10,420 bases of DNA, from assembly GCA_011682595.1 (NCBI GenBank), contig JAACEH010000127.1:1-10420 (forward strand), in the 5' to 3' direction. This DNA is from Anaerolineaceae bacterium (lineage in GTDB: Bacteria; Planctomycetota; Phycisphaerae; FEN-1346; JAACEH01). The translations under genes were made by a program, and so were the position numbers. Below the pieces are notes generated by a model. It made no database searches. It was not told where the DNA came from and saw only the letters and a list, made by a program, of their open reading frames with translations. Numbering within the stretch: the first letter of the stretch is position 1; every line of letters starts with the position of its first letter. This document shows positions 1 through 5,678 of the stretch, one piece after another.

Positions 1-78
1 GGCTTGGGTGGCGCCGGACGAAGCGGCGCATACAGACACGACCGCAGCGGCAAGAATCAGTGGGATGAGTTTTCGCAA
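1..78 (-). CDS. N-terminus of a putative exported protein (partial, runs off left edge)
   Basis: An open minus-strand frame continues off the window edge. From a TTG at 78 it reads MRKLIPLILAAAVVSVCAAS, then SGATQA. This looks like a Sec signal peptide: a short basic n-region (Arg-Lys), about 16 hydrophobic residues, then a small-residue region that could be cleaved after Ala. A Cys in the hydrophobic stretch (VVSVC) is a poor lipobox, so a lipoprotein is possible but not favoured. The start is uncertain: the frame stays open upstream to ATGs at 171 and 168, but that extension is Arg/Thr-rich and crosses the palindromic repeat, so it is unlikely to be coding. The Shine-Dalgarno is weak (GAAGGGA, about 12 nt before TTG). 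It lies in the same direction as the prepilin gene ending at 225. The function cannot be determined. Confidence 0.45.
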   Translation of the reverse strand, partial: MRKLIPLILAAAVVSVCAASSGATQA

Positions 79-144
79 AGCAGTCGTCCGATCCCTTCGG
101 CCTGAACAGGCCCGGGTTGCTCTCCCGGTGGAACGTAGTACCGT

Positions 145-212
145 AGGTCGGGTCAACAGACCCGACATCATGCCGGTTCGCTTTCCGACCGCCGGGTTTG
201 TTGACCCGACCT
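145..212. repeat. Nested palindromic repeat between two minus-strand genes
   Basis: Two 20-nt arms, 145-164 (AGGTCGGGTCAACAGACCCG) and 193-212, are reverse complements with one mismatch, separated by 28 nt. Each arm also folds alone. GTCGGGT (147-153) pairs with ACCCGAC (160-166) around a CAACAG loop. CGGGT (193-197) pairs with ACCCG (204-208) around TTGTTG. The DNA can therefore form either one long hairpin or two small ones. It begins 13 bp beyond the stop codon of the prepilin gene (225) and could end that transcript, although no T-tract follows. The design suggests a dispersed REP- or MITE-like element. Only one copy is visible here. Confidence 0.7.
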
Positions 213-224
213 GTACGCTTTCGG

Positions 225-1112
225 TCAGTCGTGAACGAAGTTGGTGATGTCGTCGCTGGCCCCGTCGTCCCAGTCGGCCCCTACGTGGTCCTTGTTGTTG
301 GCATGGGTGTTCTTGGCCCGATAGCCAAAGCCCTGATCGGCCCCGGCGCTGATCAGGGCAAAGCCCTTGGGGCACTGCTTCAGAAGTCGGGCCAGGTTCT
401 TCTGCGGTTCGTTGTCGCCGGTGTATCCCCAACTGCCGCCGCGACAGGACCAATAGTACTGTGATTCAATCTGGCCGTAGATCCATCGTGCATGGTTGCG
501 TTCGCTGCCGACCATCGGCGACCGGTTCTGCGTATTGGCACGCAAATAAAGGATCGCGCCGCGGAACTTGTACCCCGTCAGGCCGAAGGCATCTTCAAAG
601 TACCAGTAGGGCGGCGTTATGTAGTAATAATGGCTCGAGTGCCCGATGTTGCGCAGGGGTTTTTTCGTGAGGTATTTCTCGAGCCCTTGGGGCGGTGTCC
701 AGCTGGCCGAAACGCCGTGTTCGCTGGTGGTCCATCCGAGGCGCTCCGGCCCGAAAAGAAAGTAGGTCAGGTACTGACCGCCGGGCGCGCCCCCGCCGTT
801 GTTGACGTCAAAGGGCCCATAACCTGGATTATGCCCTGCCGCCGTGGCGGACGGGTCGTCCGGAACCCAGCCGTCAGGGTAGCCGCTCCAGTCGGCGCCC
901 AGCGGTTTGCCGCTCGGGGGGTAGTCGCCAAAGGTGTCTTTGTACAGGCCGATGGCCGAATCGATTTCCCAGATCATGTTCTGGGTGGCCTGTGTGCGGA
1001 CCGCCTTCTTGACCGCGCTGACGGCCGGCACCAGCATAACGATCAGCAGGCCGATGATCAGGACGACCATCATCAGTTCGATAAGAGTGAAGCCCGGTTT
1101 TGCGCGTCTCAT
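225..1112 (-). CDS. Large GspG-like type IV prepilin / pseudopilin (stand-alone copy)
   Basis: Encodes 295 aa with a classic class III prepilin leader: MRRAKPG, then FTLIEL. Prepilin peptidase would cut after Gly7 and methylate Phe8, leaving Glu at mature position 5 (residue 12). Residues 8-30 form the hydrophobic helix that packs into the filament. The globular part is long and rich in Tyr, Trp and Gly. It shares blocks with the pseudopilins at 4947-5630 and 4092-4880: FLFGPERLGWT..HGV (118-133), AILYLRAN (186-193) and SAGADQGFGY (255-264). It ends in DDITNF, resembling the C-terminal Ca-binding loop of GspG. The start is supported by GAGGT (1123-1119) 6 nt before ATG and a strong promoter at 1155-1183. 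It is separated from the main pilin operon by ispG on the opposite strand. Family assignment is secure; the exact role (major or minor subunit) is unknown. Confidence 0.9.
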   Translation of the reverse strand: MRRAKPGFTLIELMMVVLIIGLLIVMLVPAVSAVKKAVRTQATQNMIWEIDSAIGLYKDTFGDYPPSGKPLGADWSGYPDGWVPDDPSATAAGHNPGYGPFDVNNGGGAPGGQYLTYFLFGPERLGWTTSEHGVSASWTPPQGLEKYLTKKPLRNIGHSSHYYYITPPYWYFEDAFGLTGYKFRGAILYLRANTQNRSPMVGSERNHARWIYGQIESQYYWSCRGGSWGYTGDNEPQKNLARLLKQCPKGFALISAGADQGFGYRAKNTHANNKDHVGADWDDGASDDITNFVHD

Positions 1113-1154
1113 GACGTTACCTCACAAACAGACCAGTTTCCGCCATCCCATGTT

Positions 1155-1183
1155 ATTTTAACGCTTCGCTTCCTATTAGTCAA
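1155..1183 (-). promoter_or_regulatory. Sigma70-type promoter for the stand-alone prepilin gene
   Basis: On the minus strand TTGACT (1183-1178) is followed by exactly 17 nt and TAAAAT (1160-1155). Each hexamer matches the consensus at 5 of 6 bases. The stretch is clearly more AT-rich than its surroundings. Transcription would begin near 1148, giving a leader of about 36 nt that contains the GAGGT ribosome binding site before ATG 1112. This is a pattern match, not an experimental result. Confidence 0.65.
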
Positions 1184-1189
1184 TCGCTG

Positions 1190-1378
1190 CGCGCCGGGGC
1201 GGCCCGCAGGGGTCGCCACGAGATTTTGCGGCCCACCATCATGGCGACCCGCATAAGTGCGTGTCGCCATGCCACCCAGCCGTGGTTCCAAGACATGGGC
1301 TGACAAGCAGCCCATGCCACCCCGTCACATGAAAAATCCACCTACAAATGTGACGTACACCCCAGGGGCGGCCCACAG
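1190..1378. repeat. Mosaic of short direct and inverted repeats upstream of ispG
   Basis: Several repeat pieces are packed together here. GGGTCGCCA (1210-1218) is a perfect inverted match to TGGCGACCC (1242-1250). CATGGGCTG (1294-1302) and CAGCCCATG (1308-1316) form a perfect 9-bp stem around ACAAG. CCATGCCACCC occurs twice (1267-1277 and 1312-1322). A GGGGCGGCCCRCAGGG block occurs near 1194-1209 and again near 1364-1379. Frames through this region remain open towards ispG, but the sequence looks like intergenic repeat debris rather than protein. Together with the two flanking promoters it fills the 312-bp gap between the divergent genes. Confidence 0.55.
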
Positions 1379-1389
1379 GGACAATTGGT

Positions 1390-1418
1390 TTGACGCGGCG
1401 AGGAGGGGCCAAGATAAT
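1390..1418 (+). promoter_or_regulatory. Sigma70-type promoter directly abutting the ispG start codon
   Basis: TTGACG (1390-1395), a 17-nt spacer and GATAAT (1413-1418); each hexamer matches the consensus at 5 of 6 bases. The usual start point, about 7 nt past the -10 box, falls on the A of the ispG ATG at 1425, so the mRNA would have no 5' leader. The only Shine-Dalgarno-like string, AGGAGGGG (1401-1408), lies inside the promoter spacer, 16 nt before the ATG, and would not be transcribed from this promoter. Confidence 0.55.
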
Positions 1419-1424
1419 GCGGCC

Positions 1425-2522
1425 ATGAGAGCCGCAGAAACTAACTTTCCCAGGCGCCGGACGCGAACGGTCCATGTCGGCTCGGTGCCGTTGGGCAGCG
1501 GGCACCCGATTGCACTGCAATCGATGACCACCACCGCAACGTGCGACGTGGCGGCGACGGTGGCCCAGATTCGGAGCCTGGCCGCAGCCGGAGCGGCCAT
1601 CGTGCGGGTGGCTGTTCCGACCATCGCGGCGGCAGAATCTCTGCGGCGCATCTGCGGGGAGGTCGAGGTGCCGCTGGTGGCGGACATTCATTTCAAGGCC
1701 CGCCTGGCCTTGGCGGCCCTGGAGGCGGGCGTCGAGAAGATCCGTCTGAATCCCGGCAACGTGGGGGTTGGCGAGGACCTGTACCGGGTAATCGACGCCG
1801 CGGGCTCCAGGGGCGTGGCCATCCGCATTGGCGTCAATTCCGGCAGCGTGATGGCCCGTGACGATGGCCGGCAGCGGCAGCACACGCCGCGGGAGATCGC
1901 CGAACGCATGGTTGAGGCGGTGCAAAGGTACCTGGACAGGATCGAGCGGCGCGGGTTTCGCGATATCGTCCTGTCGCTCAAGGGCAGCGACGTGCCGACG
2001 ACCATTCAGGCCTACCGGCTCATGGCCGGGCGGTGCGACTATCCGCTGCACCTCGGCATCACGGCGGCCGGCCCCCGCGAGGAAGCCCTCCTGAAGAGTG
2101 CCCTGGGCCTGGGGGCGCTGCTCTCGGAGGGCATCGGCGACACGTTGCGGATCAGCATCACCGGCGACCCGGTGACGGAGGTGCAGGCCGGCCGGCGTAT
2201 GCTGGAGGTGCTGGATCTCGCGCCGCTGGTCGGCGTGGATGTAATCTCGTGTCCGACCTGCGGACGGTGCGAGGTGGACCTGGCCGCTCTGGCGGAGCGA
2301 CTGTGGGAAGCCACGCGAGAGATTCGTGTCCCGTTGCGTGTGGCGGTCATGGGCTGCGTGGTCAACGGTCCCGGCGAAGCCCGCGAGGCGGACCTCGGGA
2401 TGGCGGCAGGCAGAGGTTTCGGCGTGCTTTTCCGTCATGGTCACAGCACCGGCGAGAAGATTCCGCAAGACCAGCTTTTCGACCGTCTGATGGCCGAGAT
2501 TCACCGCCTGAGCGACCGCTAA
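1425..2522 (+). CDS. ispG: IspG, 4-hydroxy-3-methylbut-2-en-1-yl diphosphate synthase
   Basis: IspG (GcpE) is a cytosolic [4Fe-4S] enzyme of the MEP isoprenoid pathway. It reductively converts methylerythritol cyclodiphosphate (MEcPP) to HMBPP. The 365-aa protein has the compact bacterial form: an N-terminal TIM barrel with QSMT (32-35), DIHF (87-90) and RLNPGN (107-112), then the C-terminal reductase domain with the three cluster cysteines, SCPTCGR (Cys276, Cys279) and MGCVVNGPGE (Cys311). Glu318 is the conserved Glu of the NGPGE motif. All key residues are present. The frame is open upstream to 1257, but those 56 residues are encoded by intergenic repeats and have no family counterpart. ATG 1425 places RRRTRTVHVG, where family members normally begin, about 10 residues in. 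The gene lies alone on the plus strand between pilin genes, with no apparent functional link to them. Confidence 0.95.
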   Translation: MRAAETNFPRRRTRTVHVGSVPLGSGHPIALQSMTTTATCDVAATVAQIRSLAAAGAAIVRVAVPTIAAAESLRRICGEVEVPLVADIHFKARLALAALEAGVEKIRLNPGNVGVGEDLYRVIDAAGSRGVAIRIGVNSGSVMARDDGRQRQHTPREIAERMVEAVQRYLDRIERRGFRDIVLSLKGSDVPTTIQAYRLMAGRCDYPLHLGITAAGPREEALLKSALGLGALLSEGIGDTLRISITGDPVTEVQAGRRMLEVLDLAPLVGVDVISCPTCGRCEVDLAALAERLWEATREIRVPLRVAVMGCVVNGPGEAREADLGMAAGRGFGVLFRHGHSTGEKIPQDQLFDRLMAEIHRLSDR

Positions 2523-2541
2523 CCTGCCGCCACCGGCAGGT
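2522..2541 (+). terminator. Hairpin directly after ispG
   Basis: ACCTGCCG (2522-2529), loop CCAC, CGGCAGGT (2534-2541): a perfect GC-rich 8-bp stem that begins on the last base of the ispG stop codon. No T-tract follows, so it is either a weak intrinsic terminator or a 3'-end stabilising stem. Confidence 0.45.
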
Positions 2542-2697
2542 ACGTGTTTAGCGATGTAGGGGCACCCCTTGCCGTAGGTCCTGAGCTGGTCGAAGGGCGG
2601 GTGCCCGCGAGAAGCCAGATGGCAAAGGCGTACGCGGGCGGGGGCAAGCCCCGCCCCTACAAGAAACCACAGAAACGGCGTGCCGCTAAACACGTAC
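2540..2697. repeat. Composite intergenic repeat bounded by 14-bp inverted repeats
   Basis: The ends GTACGTGTTTAGCG (2540-2553) and CGCTAAACACGTAC (2684-2697) are perfect inverted copies. Inside lies a second perfect inverted pair, TGTAGGGGC (2555-2563) and GCCCCTACA (2653-2661). There are also local hairpins: GGGCGGGG with CCCCGCCC (2636-2643 and 2649-2656, loop GCAAG), and GCGGG with CCCGC (2597-2601 and 2604-2608). A CCTGAGCTGGTCGAAGGG segment (about 2580-2597) resembles a widely dispersed intergenic repeat. There is no transposase and no clear target-site duplication. It looks like a MITE-like or otherwise dispersed non-coding element inserted between two convergent genes. Confidence 0.6.
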
Positions 2698-2724
2698 GCC
2701 AGCAGTGCCGACGGCGCGACACCA

Positions 2725-2738
2725 CCCGGCCTGCCGGG
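2725..2738 (-). terminator. Possible hairpin downstream of the pilin operon
   Basis: CCCGG (2725-2729) and CCGGG (2734-2738) form a short GC stem about 27 nt past the stop codon of the last pilin gene (2766). There is no T-tract, so the call is weak. It could be one part of a bidirectional termination zone shared with ispG. Confidence 0.25.
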
Positions 2739-2765
2739 AGGCCCTCCTGTCAAGTCCCGCCGGAC

Positions 2766-3317
2766 TCACTGGGCATACTCAATCCTGGGCGCGAACCTGA
2801 GGAACCGGCCAGTCGCACGGTTGATGGCGTAGGTGATGGTCGGTTCAATGGTCTCGTTGGTCCGTGGCCCTGCCGTGATCTGCAGGTTGTTGTCCGGGCA
2901 GTCCTGGGGGATGAAACCGCGGCTGTTGAACCAGATGCGGAACGATTCCTGTCCCCCTGCGTTTTCGATCTTGAGCATGTCGAGCAGTTTCGCTCCGTAA
3001 GTTCCGGCCTTGATCTGCCAATTGCCGGCGTCGGTCGGATCGGTCTTGCCTTCCTTCATGATTTCGATCATGAGACGCGGCCGGGAGGTCAACTGCGTCG
3101 GCGGCACGAAGCGCACGGCCACCGTCTTGTTGTACTGGACCGCTTCCTGCTGAGCCATGGTCATATAGCCCTGGACTTCCAGCAGTGTACCCTCAACGCG
3201 ATTGGAACCGGTCATGGCTTCCACCAGCGGCATGACCATCATGGCCACCATGATGATGATCGAGATGGTGATCATCAACTCGACCAGAGTAAAGCCACCC
3301 GTTTTGTAACGCTTCAT
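2766..3317 (-). CDS. GspH/FimT-like minor pseudopilin
   Basis: Encodes 183 aa starting MKRYKTGG, then FTLVEL. The predicted prepilin peptidase cut is after Gly8, with Glu at mature position 5 (residue 13). The hydrophobic helix is about residues 9-34. After the helix, LLEVQGYMTMAQQEAVQYNK (45-64) followed by TVAVRF matches the GspH/FimT pattern of an amphipathic helix with an A..EA...N..V.V core, leading into a beta-rich C-terminus ending TYAINRATGRFLRF. Minor pseudopilins of this type usually sit in the initiating tip complex. An upstream in-frame ATG (3332) is disfavoured because its own GGAG (3330-3327) is the Shine-Dalgarno for ATG 3317, 9 nt away. It is the last gene of the pilC-pilin run, 83 bp after its neighbour. 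It differs from the three preceding pilins, which are GspG-like. Confidence 0.88.
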   Translation of the reverse strand: MKRYKTGGFTLVELMITISIIIMVAMMVMPLVEAMTGSNRVEGTLLEVQGYMTMAQQEAVQYNKTVAVRFVPPTQLTSRPRLMIEIMKEGKTDPTDAGNWQIKAGTYGAKLLDMLKIENAGGQESFRIWFNSRGFIPQDCPDNNLQITAGPRTNETIEPTITYAINRATGRFLRFAPRIEYAQ

Positions 3318-3355
3318 CGTATCACACTCCATGTGCCGAGTCGCCGGTACCTGGC

Positions 3356-3401
3356 TTCCGCGAGCAGGTCGAACGGATTTCCGTGAGCCGGGTCGAACGG
3401 T
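3356..3401. repeat. Imperfect tandem repeat, two units of about 23 nt
   Basis: Two adjacent units, TTCCGCGAGCAGGTCGAACGG (3356-3376) and a close copy at 3379-3400 with GTGAGCCGGG in place of GCGAGCAGG. They sit in the spacer between two pilin genes, immediately after the stop codon of the upstream one (3401-3403). No function is evident. Confidence 0.5.
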
Positions 3402-4015
3402 CAGTTCACAGGAATATCGCGGAAGTTCGTCATGTTGTCCTGATTCTTTTCGTCGAGACCACCCACCAGGACGGCCAGGTCAGAGGTGCCGGCCACCTCA
3501 CGGGCCTTCCAGCCGCGGCCATCGGGTCCCCAGGACCACACGAACGGCATGCCGCCGTTCTGCAATGCCTGGCGAGAACCATCCGCGAAAACCACTACCT
3601 GAATCGGGTTCTGCCAGGCGTCGACAAAGTACTTCTTGTCCTTTTTGCCCCCGCTGACCGGCGTGCGGGTCATGCCGGGAGGAATGTCTTTCATGCAGGC
3701 GCCCTTCTCGGCACTGGTCAGTTCCCAGTACAACCTCTGAGCGGGACCGAAGTTGCCGGACCAGGCGGTCAGGTCGGGATACTCGCCGTTGATGATGTAA
3801 TACTCGGTCAGGGCCGACTCGATGGCGTCGATCAGGAGGTTGGTCTCCTTTTTCTGGGCCGTGGCCTGAACGTTGCCCACCACGACAATGAGCACCGCCA
3901 GCAGGAACAGTATGATGCCGATGACCATGACCATCTCGATCATGGTAAAACCGGCGGCGCGGCTTCGCCGCGACAAGACGCCTGTCGGTCCGGCTGCGGT
4001 CCTCTGAGATTTCAT
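3401..4015 (-). CDS. GspG-like pseudopilin with a long leader
   Basis: Encodes 204 aa. The prepilin site is G22|FTMIEM, with Glu at mature position 5 (residue 27) and a hydrophobic helix to about residue 47. The leader is unusually long (22 aa) and basic (SRRSRAAG); most class III leaders are shorter. The body is GspG-like: a helix continuation (LLIDAIESALTEYYIINGEYP, about 60-80), then VDAWQNPIQVV (131-141), the counterpart of the GspG D.WGNP motif. WSWGPDGRGW (160-169) and DNMTNF (193-198) fit the C-terminal metal-binding-loop region. ATG 4015 is chosen because AAGGAG (4027-4022) precedes it by 6 nt. A longer TTG-initiated frame from 4099 would overlap the upstream gene and has no support. 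It lacks the aromatic blocks shared by the other three GspG-like copies, so it may be the more conventional core subunit. Confidence 0.88.
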   Translation of the reverse strand: MKSQRTAAGPTGVLSRRSRAAGFTMIEMVMVIGIILFLLAVLIVVVGNVQATAQKKETNLLIDAIESALTEYYIINGEYPDLTAWSGNFGPAQRLYWELTSAEKGACMKDIPPGMTRTPVSGGKKDKKYFVDAWQNPIQVVVFADGSRQALQNGGMPFVWSWGPDGRGWKAREVAGTSDLAVLVGGLDEKNQDNMTNFRDIPVN

Positions 4016-4091
4016 TCCCCACTCCTTATATTTAGCTCGGTCGACGAGTTGGCTTCCGGCGGTAAGCCGCACAGCGTCCGGTCGTCGCCGC

Positions 4092-4880
4092 TCAGTCAAA
4101 ATTCGTGATGTCGTCGCACGTCCCTGTTTTCAGATCAAACTGCAGGCCCAATTCTTCGTCGTCATAGACCCAGTACCCGAACTTCTCGTCCGCCCCGGAC
4201 GACCAGAGGATGTAGCTCTTCGGGTTATAGGGATACTGATGGCCGTCTTTCTCGATAACCGTCAGCTTCTTCCAGAAGTGGTCCTTGTAGACCTTCCACA
4301 TGCTGCCGGCCTGCCAGCCGCCGATCCCCGTCTGGTTACCCCAGATGCCGCCCGAGGTGCTCCAGACGCTATAGGGCCCTTTGTCATAAGGAAGCCGGTA
4401 CGGTTTCTTACTGTTTATCCGGGCCTTGTAGTACAGGATCCCCTTGTTGAACGAATCGATGAAAACCGGCTTGAGGCCGATTGCCGGCCAGTTCACCTCC
4501 CAGGCGCCCATGTTCGACGCCCCGGCCTCCAGAAAGGGACCGAACTCGGCCGTTACCCCGTGGTCGGCCCGCGTCCAGCCGTAACTTCCCGGCCCCTGCA
4601 AGGCCAGATACAGCCCGAAAGCGGCCGACTTGCCGGCATACCGGTTGCCTGTCCATCCCTCGCTGGGACAACTCATCCCCGGGGTCGGAAAGGCCCCGTA
4701 GATTCGCTTGTAGCGCTGAATCCCGATGCCCAGCACATCGATAAAGTTCTGGGTCTGGTGCACCTTGATGGCACGCGAGACCGATGGGCCGATGCTCATC
4801 AGCATGGCGATCATGATGCCGATTATCAGCATGACCATCAGCAGCTCGATCAACGTAAATGCCCGACCTTTACGCTCCAT
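4092..4880 (-). CDS. Large GspG-like pseudopilin with Ala before the cleavage site
   Basis: Encodes 262 aa starting MERKGRA, then FTLIEL. The residue before the cleavage site is Ala7, not the near-universal Gly; prepilin peptidases can accept Ala, usually less well. Glu lies at mature position 5 (residue 12). The hydrophobic helix is about residues 8-30. Shared blocks with the paralogues at 4947-5630 and 225-1112 are LYLALQGPGSYGWTRADHGV (90-109), GILYYKARIN (147-156), KSYILWSSGADEKFGY (221-236) and the terminal CDDITNF. The start is supported by GGAG (4891-4888) 7 nt before ATG. It sits 66 bp after the preceding pilin and 76 bp before the next. The body is rich in Trp, Tyr and Gly. Membership of the pseudopilin family is clear; its role in the filament is unknown. 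Confidence 0.9.
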   Translation of the reverse strand: MERKGRAFTLIELLMVMLIIGIMIAMLMSIGPSVSRAIKVHQTQNFIDVLGIGIQRYKRIYGAFPTPGMSCPSEGWTGNRYAGKSAAFGLYLALQGPGSYGWTRADHGVTAEFGPFLEAGASNMGAWEVNWPAIGLKPVFIDSFNKGILYYKARINSKKPYRLPYDKGPYSVWSTSGGIWGNQTGIGGWQAGSMWKVYKDHFWKKLTVIEKDGHQYPYNPKSYILWSSGADEKFGYWVYDDEELGLQFDLKTGTCDDITNFD

Positions 4881-4946
4881 TGTCTCGCTCCATTCCTGGC
4901 CAACATCAACTGGCTTCGCGCCGCAATGCCCGGCCGCTCTGGGCGT

Positions 4947-5630
4947 CTACTGCTTGCGGCGCTGGAAGTTCATGTCGTCATCAATCCTGTCGCCGTCGAA
5001 GCCAAACTCGCGGTCCTTTCCGGCCGAAAGCAGGATGTAGGATTTCGCGTTGTATGGCCGGTTGCTGCCACCTGTTTCCGGATCGACAATCAGCCTCTTG
5101 AACTCGTCACCGCTGGGATTCCAGCCATAATCCCCCAGCCCCGAGTTGTCGCCGGCATTATAAACCTGGTTGTAGCTGACTGGCATACGGCCCTGACTGT
5201 CCCGGTGCCGATTGGCCCGGTAGTACAGCAGGGCCTTGGTCCCGTCGCCGTAGCCGTCCAGAAAGAACTGCCGCCCGGAGCCGATCTGGCCGATCCACTC
5301 GGCGTTAAACGTCGACGGCTCCCAGGTCTTGGTCTGCGAAAGACCGTGCTGCCTCGTCCAACCCTGCCCCGTCGGACCCGTCAGAAAATAGTACAGGCAC
5401 TGCGAGCCCGACATGCCCTGATAGTTGCTCGGCGGGTAGGCCCCGTAGGTCATGTAATAAGCGGCCAGCTCGTTCTTCAGCGAGTCCATGATGCGAACCG
5501 TTGCCAAGCGGCCCAGTGACTTGTTCGATACCGCCGGGATCAGAATCGCCAGCATAATGCCAATGATCACCATAACCAGCATCAGCTCGATGAGCGTGAA
5601 ACCGCCTCGCTTCCTGCCGCCCATTCGCAT
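4947..5630 (-). CDS. GspG-like pseudopilin, first of the pilin cluster
   Basis: Encodes 227 aa with leader MRMGGRKRGG, then FTLIELMLV. The cut is predicted after Gly10, with Glu at mature position 5 (residue 15). The hydrophobic helix is about residues 11-33, ending with the usual Pro (IPAV). It shares LYYFLTGPTGQGWTRQHGL (79-97), ALLYYRANR (133-141), KSYILLSAGKDREFGFDGD (196-214) and the acidic DDDMNF end with two paralogues in this window. The SAGxDxxFG plus terminal Asp cluster resembles the Ca-binding C-terminus of GspG. It has the best Shine-Dalgarno of the region, AGGAGGT (5643-5637), 6 nt before ATG. It lies 48 bp after pilC. The strong translation signal and first position would suit an abundant subunit, but that is inference. 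Confidence 0.9.
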   Translation of the reverse strand: MRMGGRKRGGFTLIELMLVMVIIGIMLAILIPAVSNKSLGRLATVRIMDSLKNELAAYYMTYGAYPPSNYQGMSGSQCLYYFLTGPTGQGWTRQHGLSQTKTWEPSTFNAEWIGQIGSGRQFFLDGYGDGTKALLYYRANRHRDSQGRMPVSYNQVYNAGDNSGLGDYGWNPSGDEFKRLIVDPETGGSNRPYNAKSYILLSAGKDREFGFDGDRIDDDMNFQRRKQ

Positions 5631-5678
5631 TGTGGCACCTCCTGAGCAGTCACTCTCTCCAGGCCGCCCCCTGCCCCT

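Noticed and set aside
1257..1424. N-terminal extension of IspG
   Set aside because: The extra 56 codons are repeats plus the promoter. No IspG family feature is present before RRRTRTV.
1239..2753. A 504-codon minus-strand open frame opposite ispG
   Set aside because: It lies antisense to IspG, which has all family motifs. Its composition (His/Arg/Gln-rich) is a shadow of GC-rich codon use, and part is translated repeat sequence.
4239..5519. A 426-codon plus-strand open frame
   Set aside because: It runs antisense across two clear prepilin genes and has no recognisable domain.
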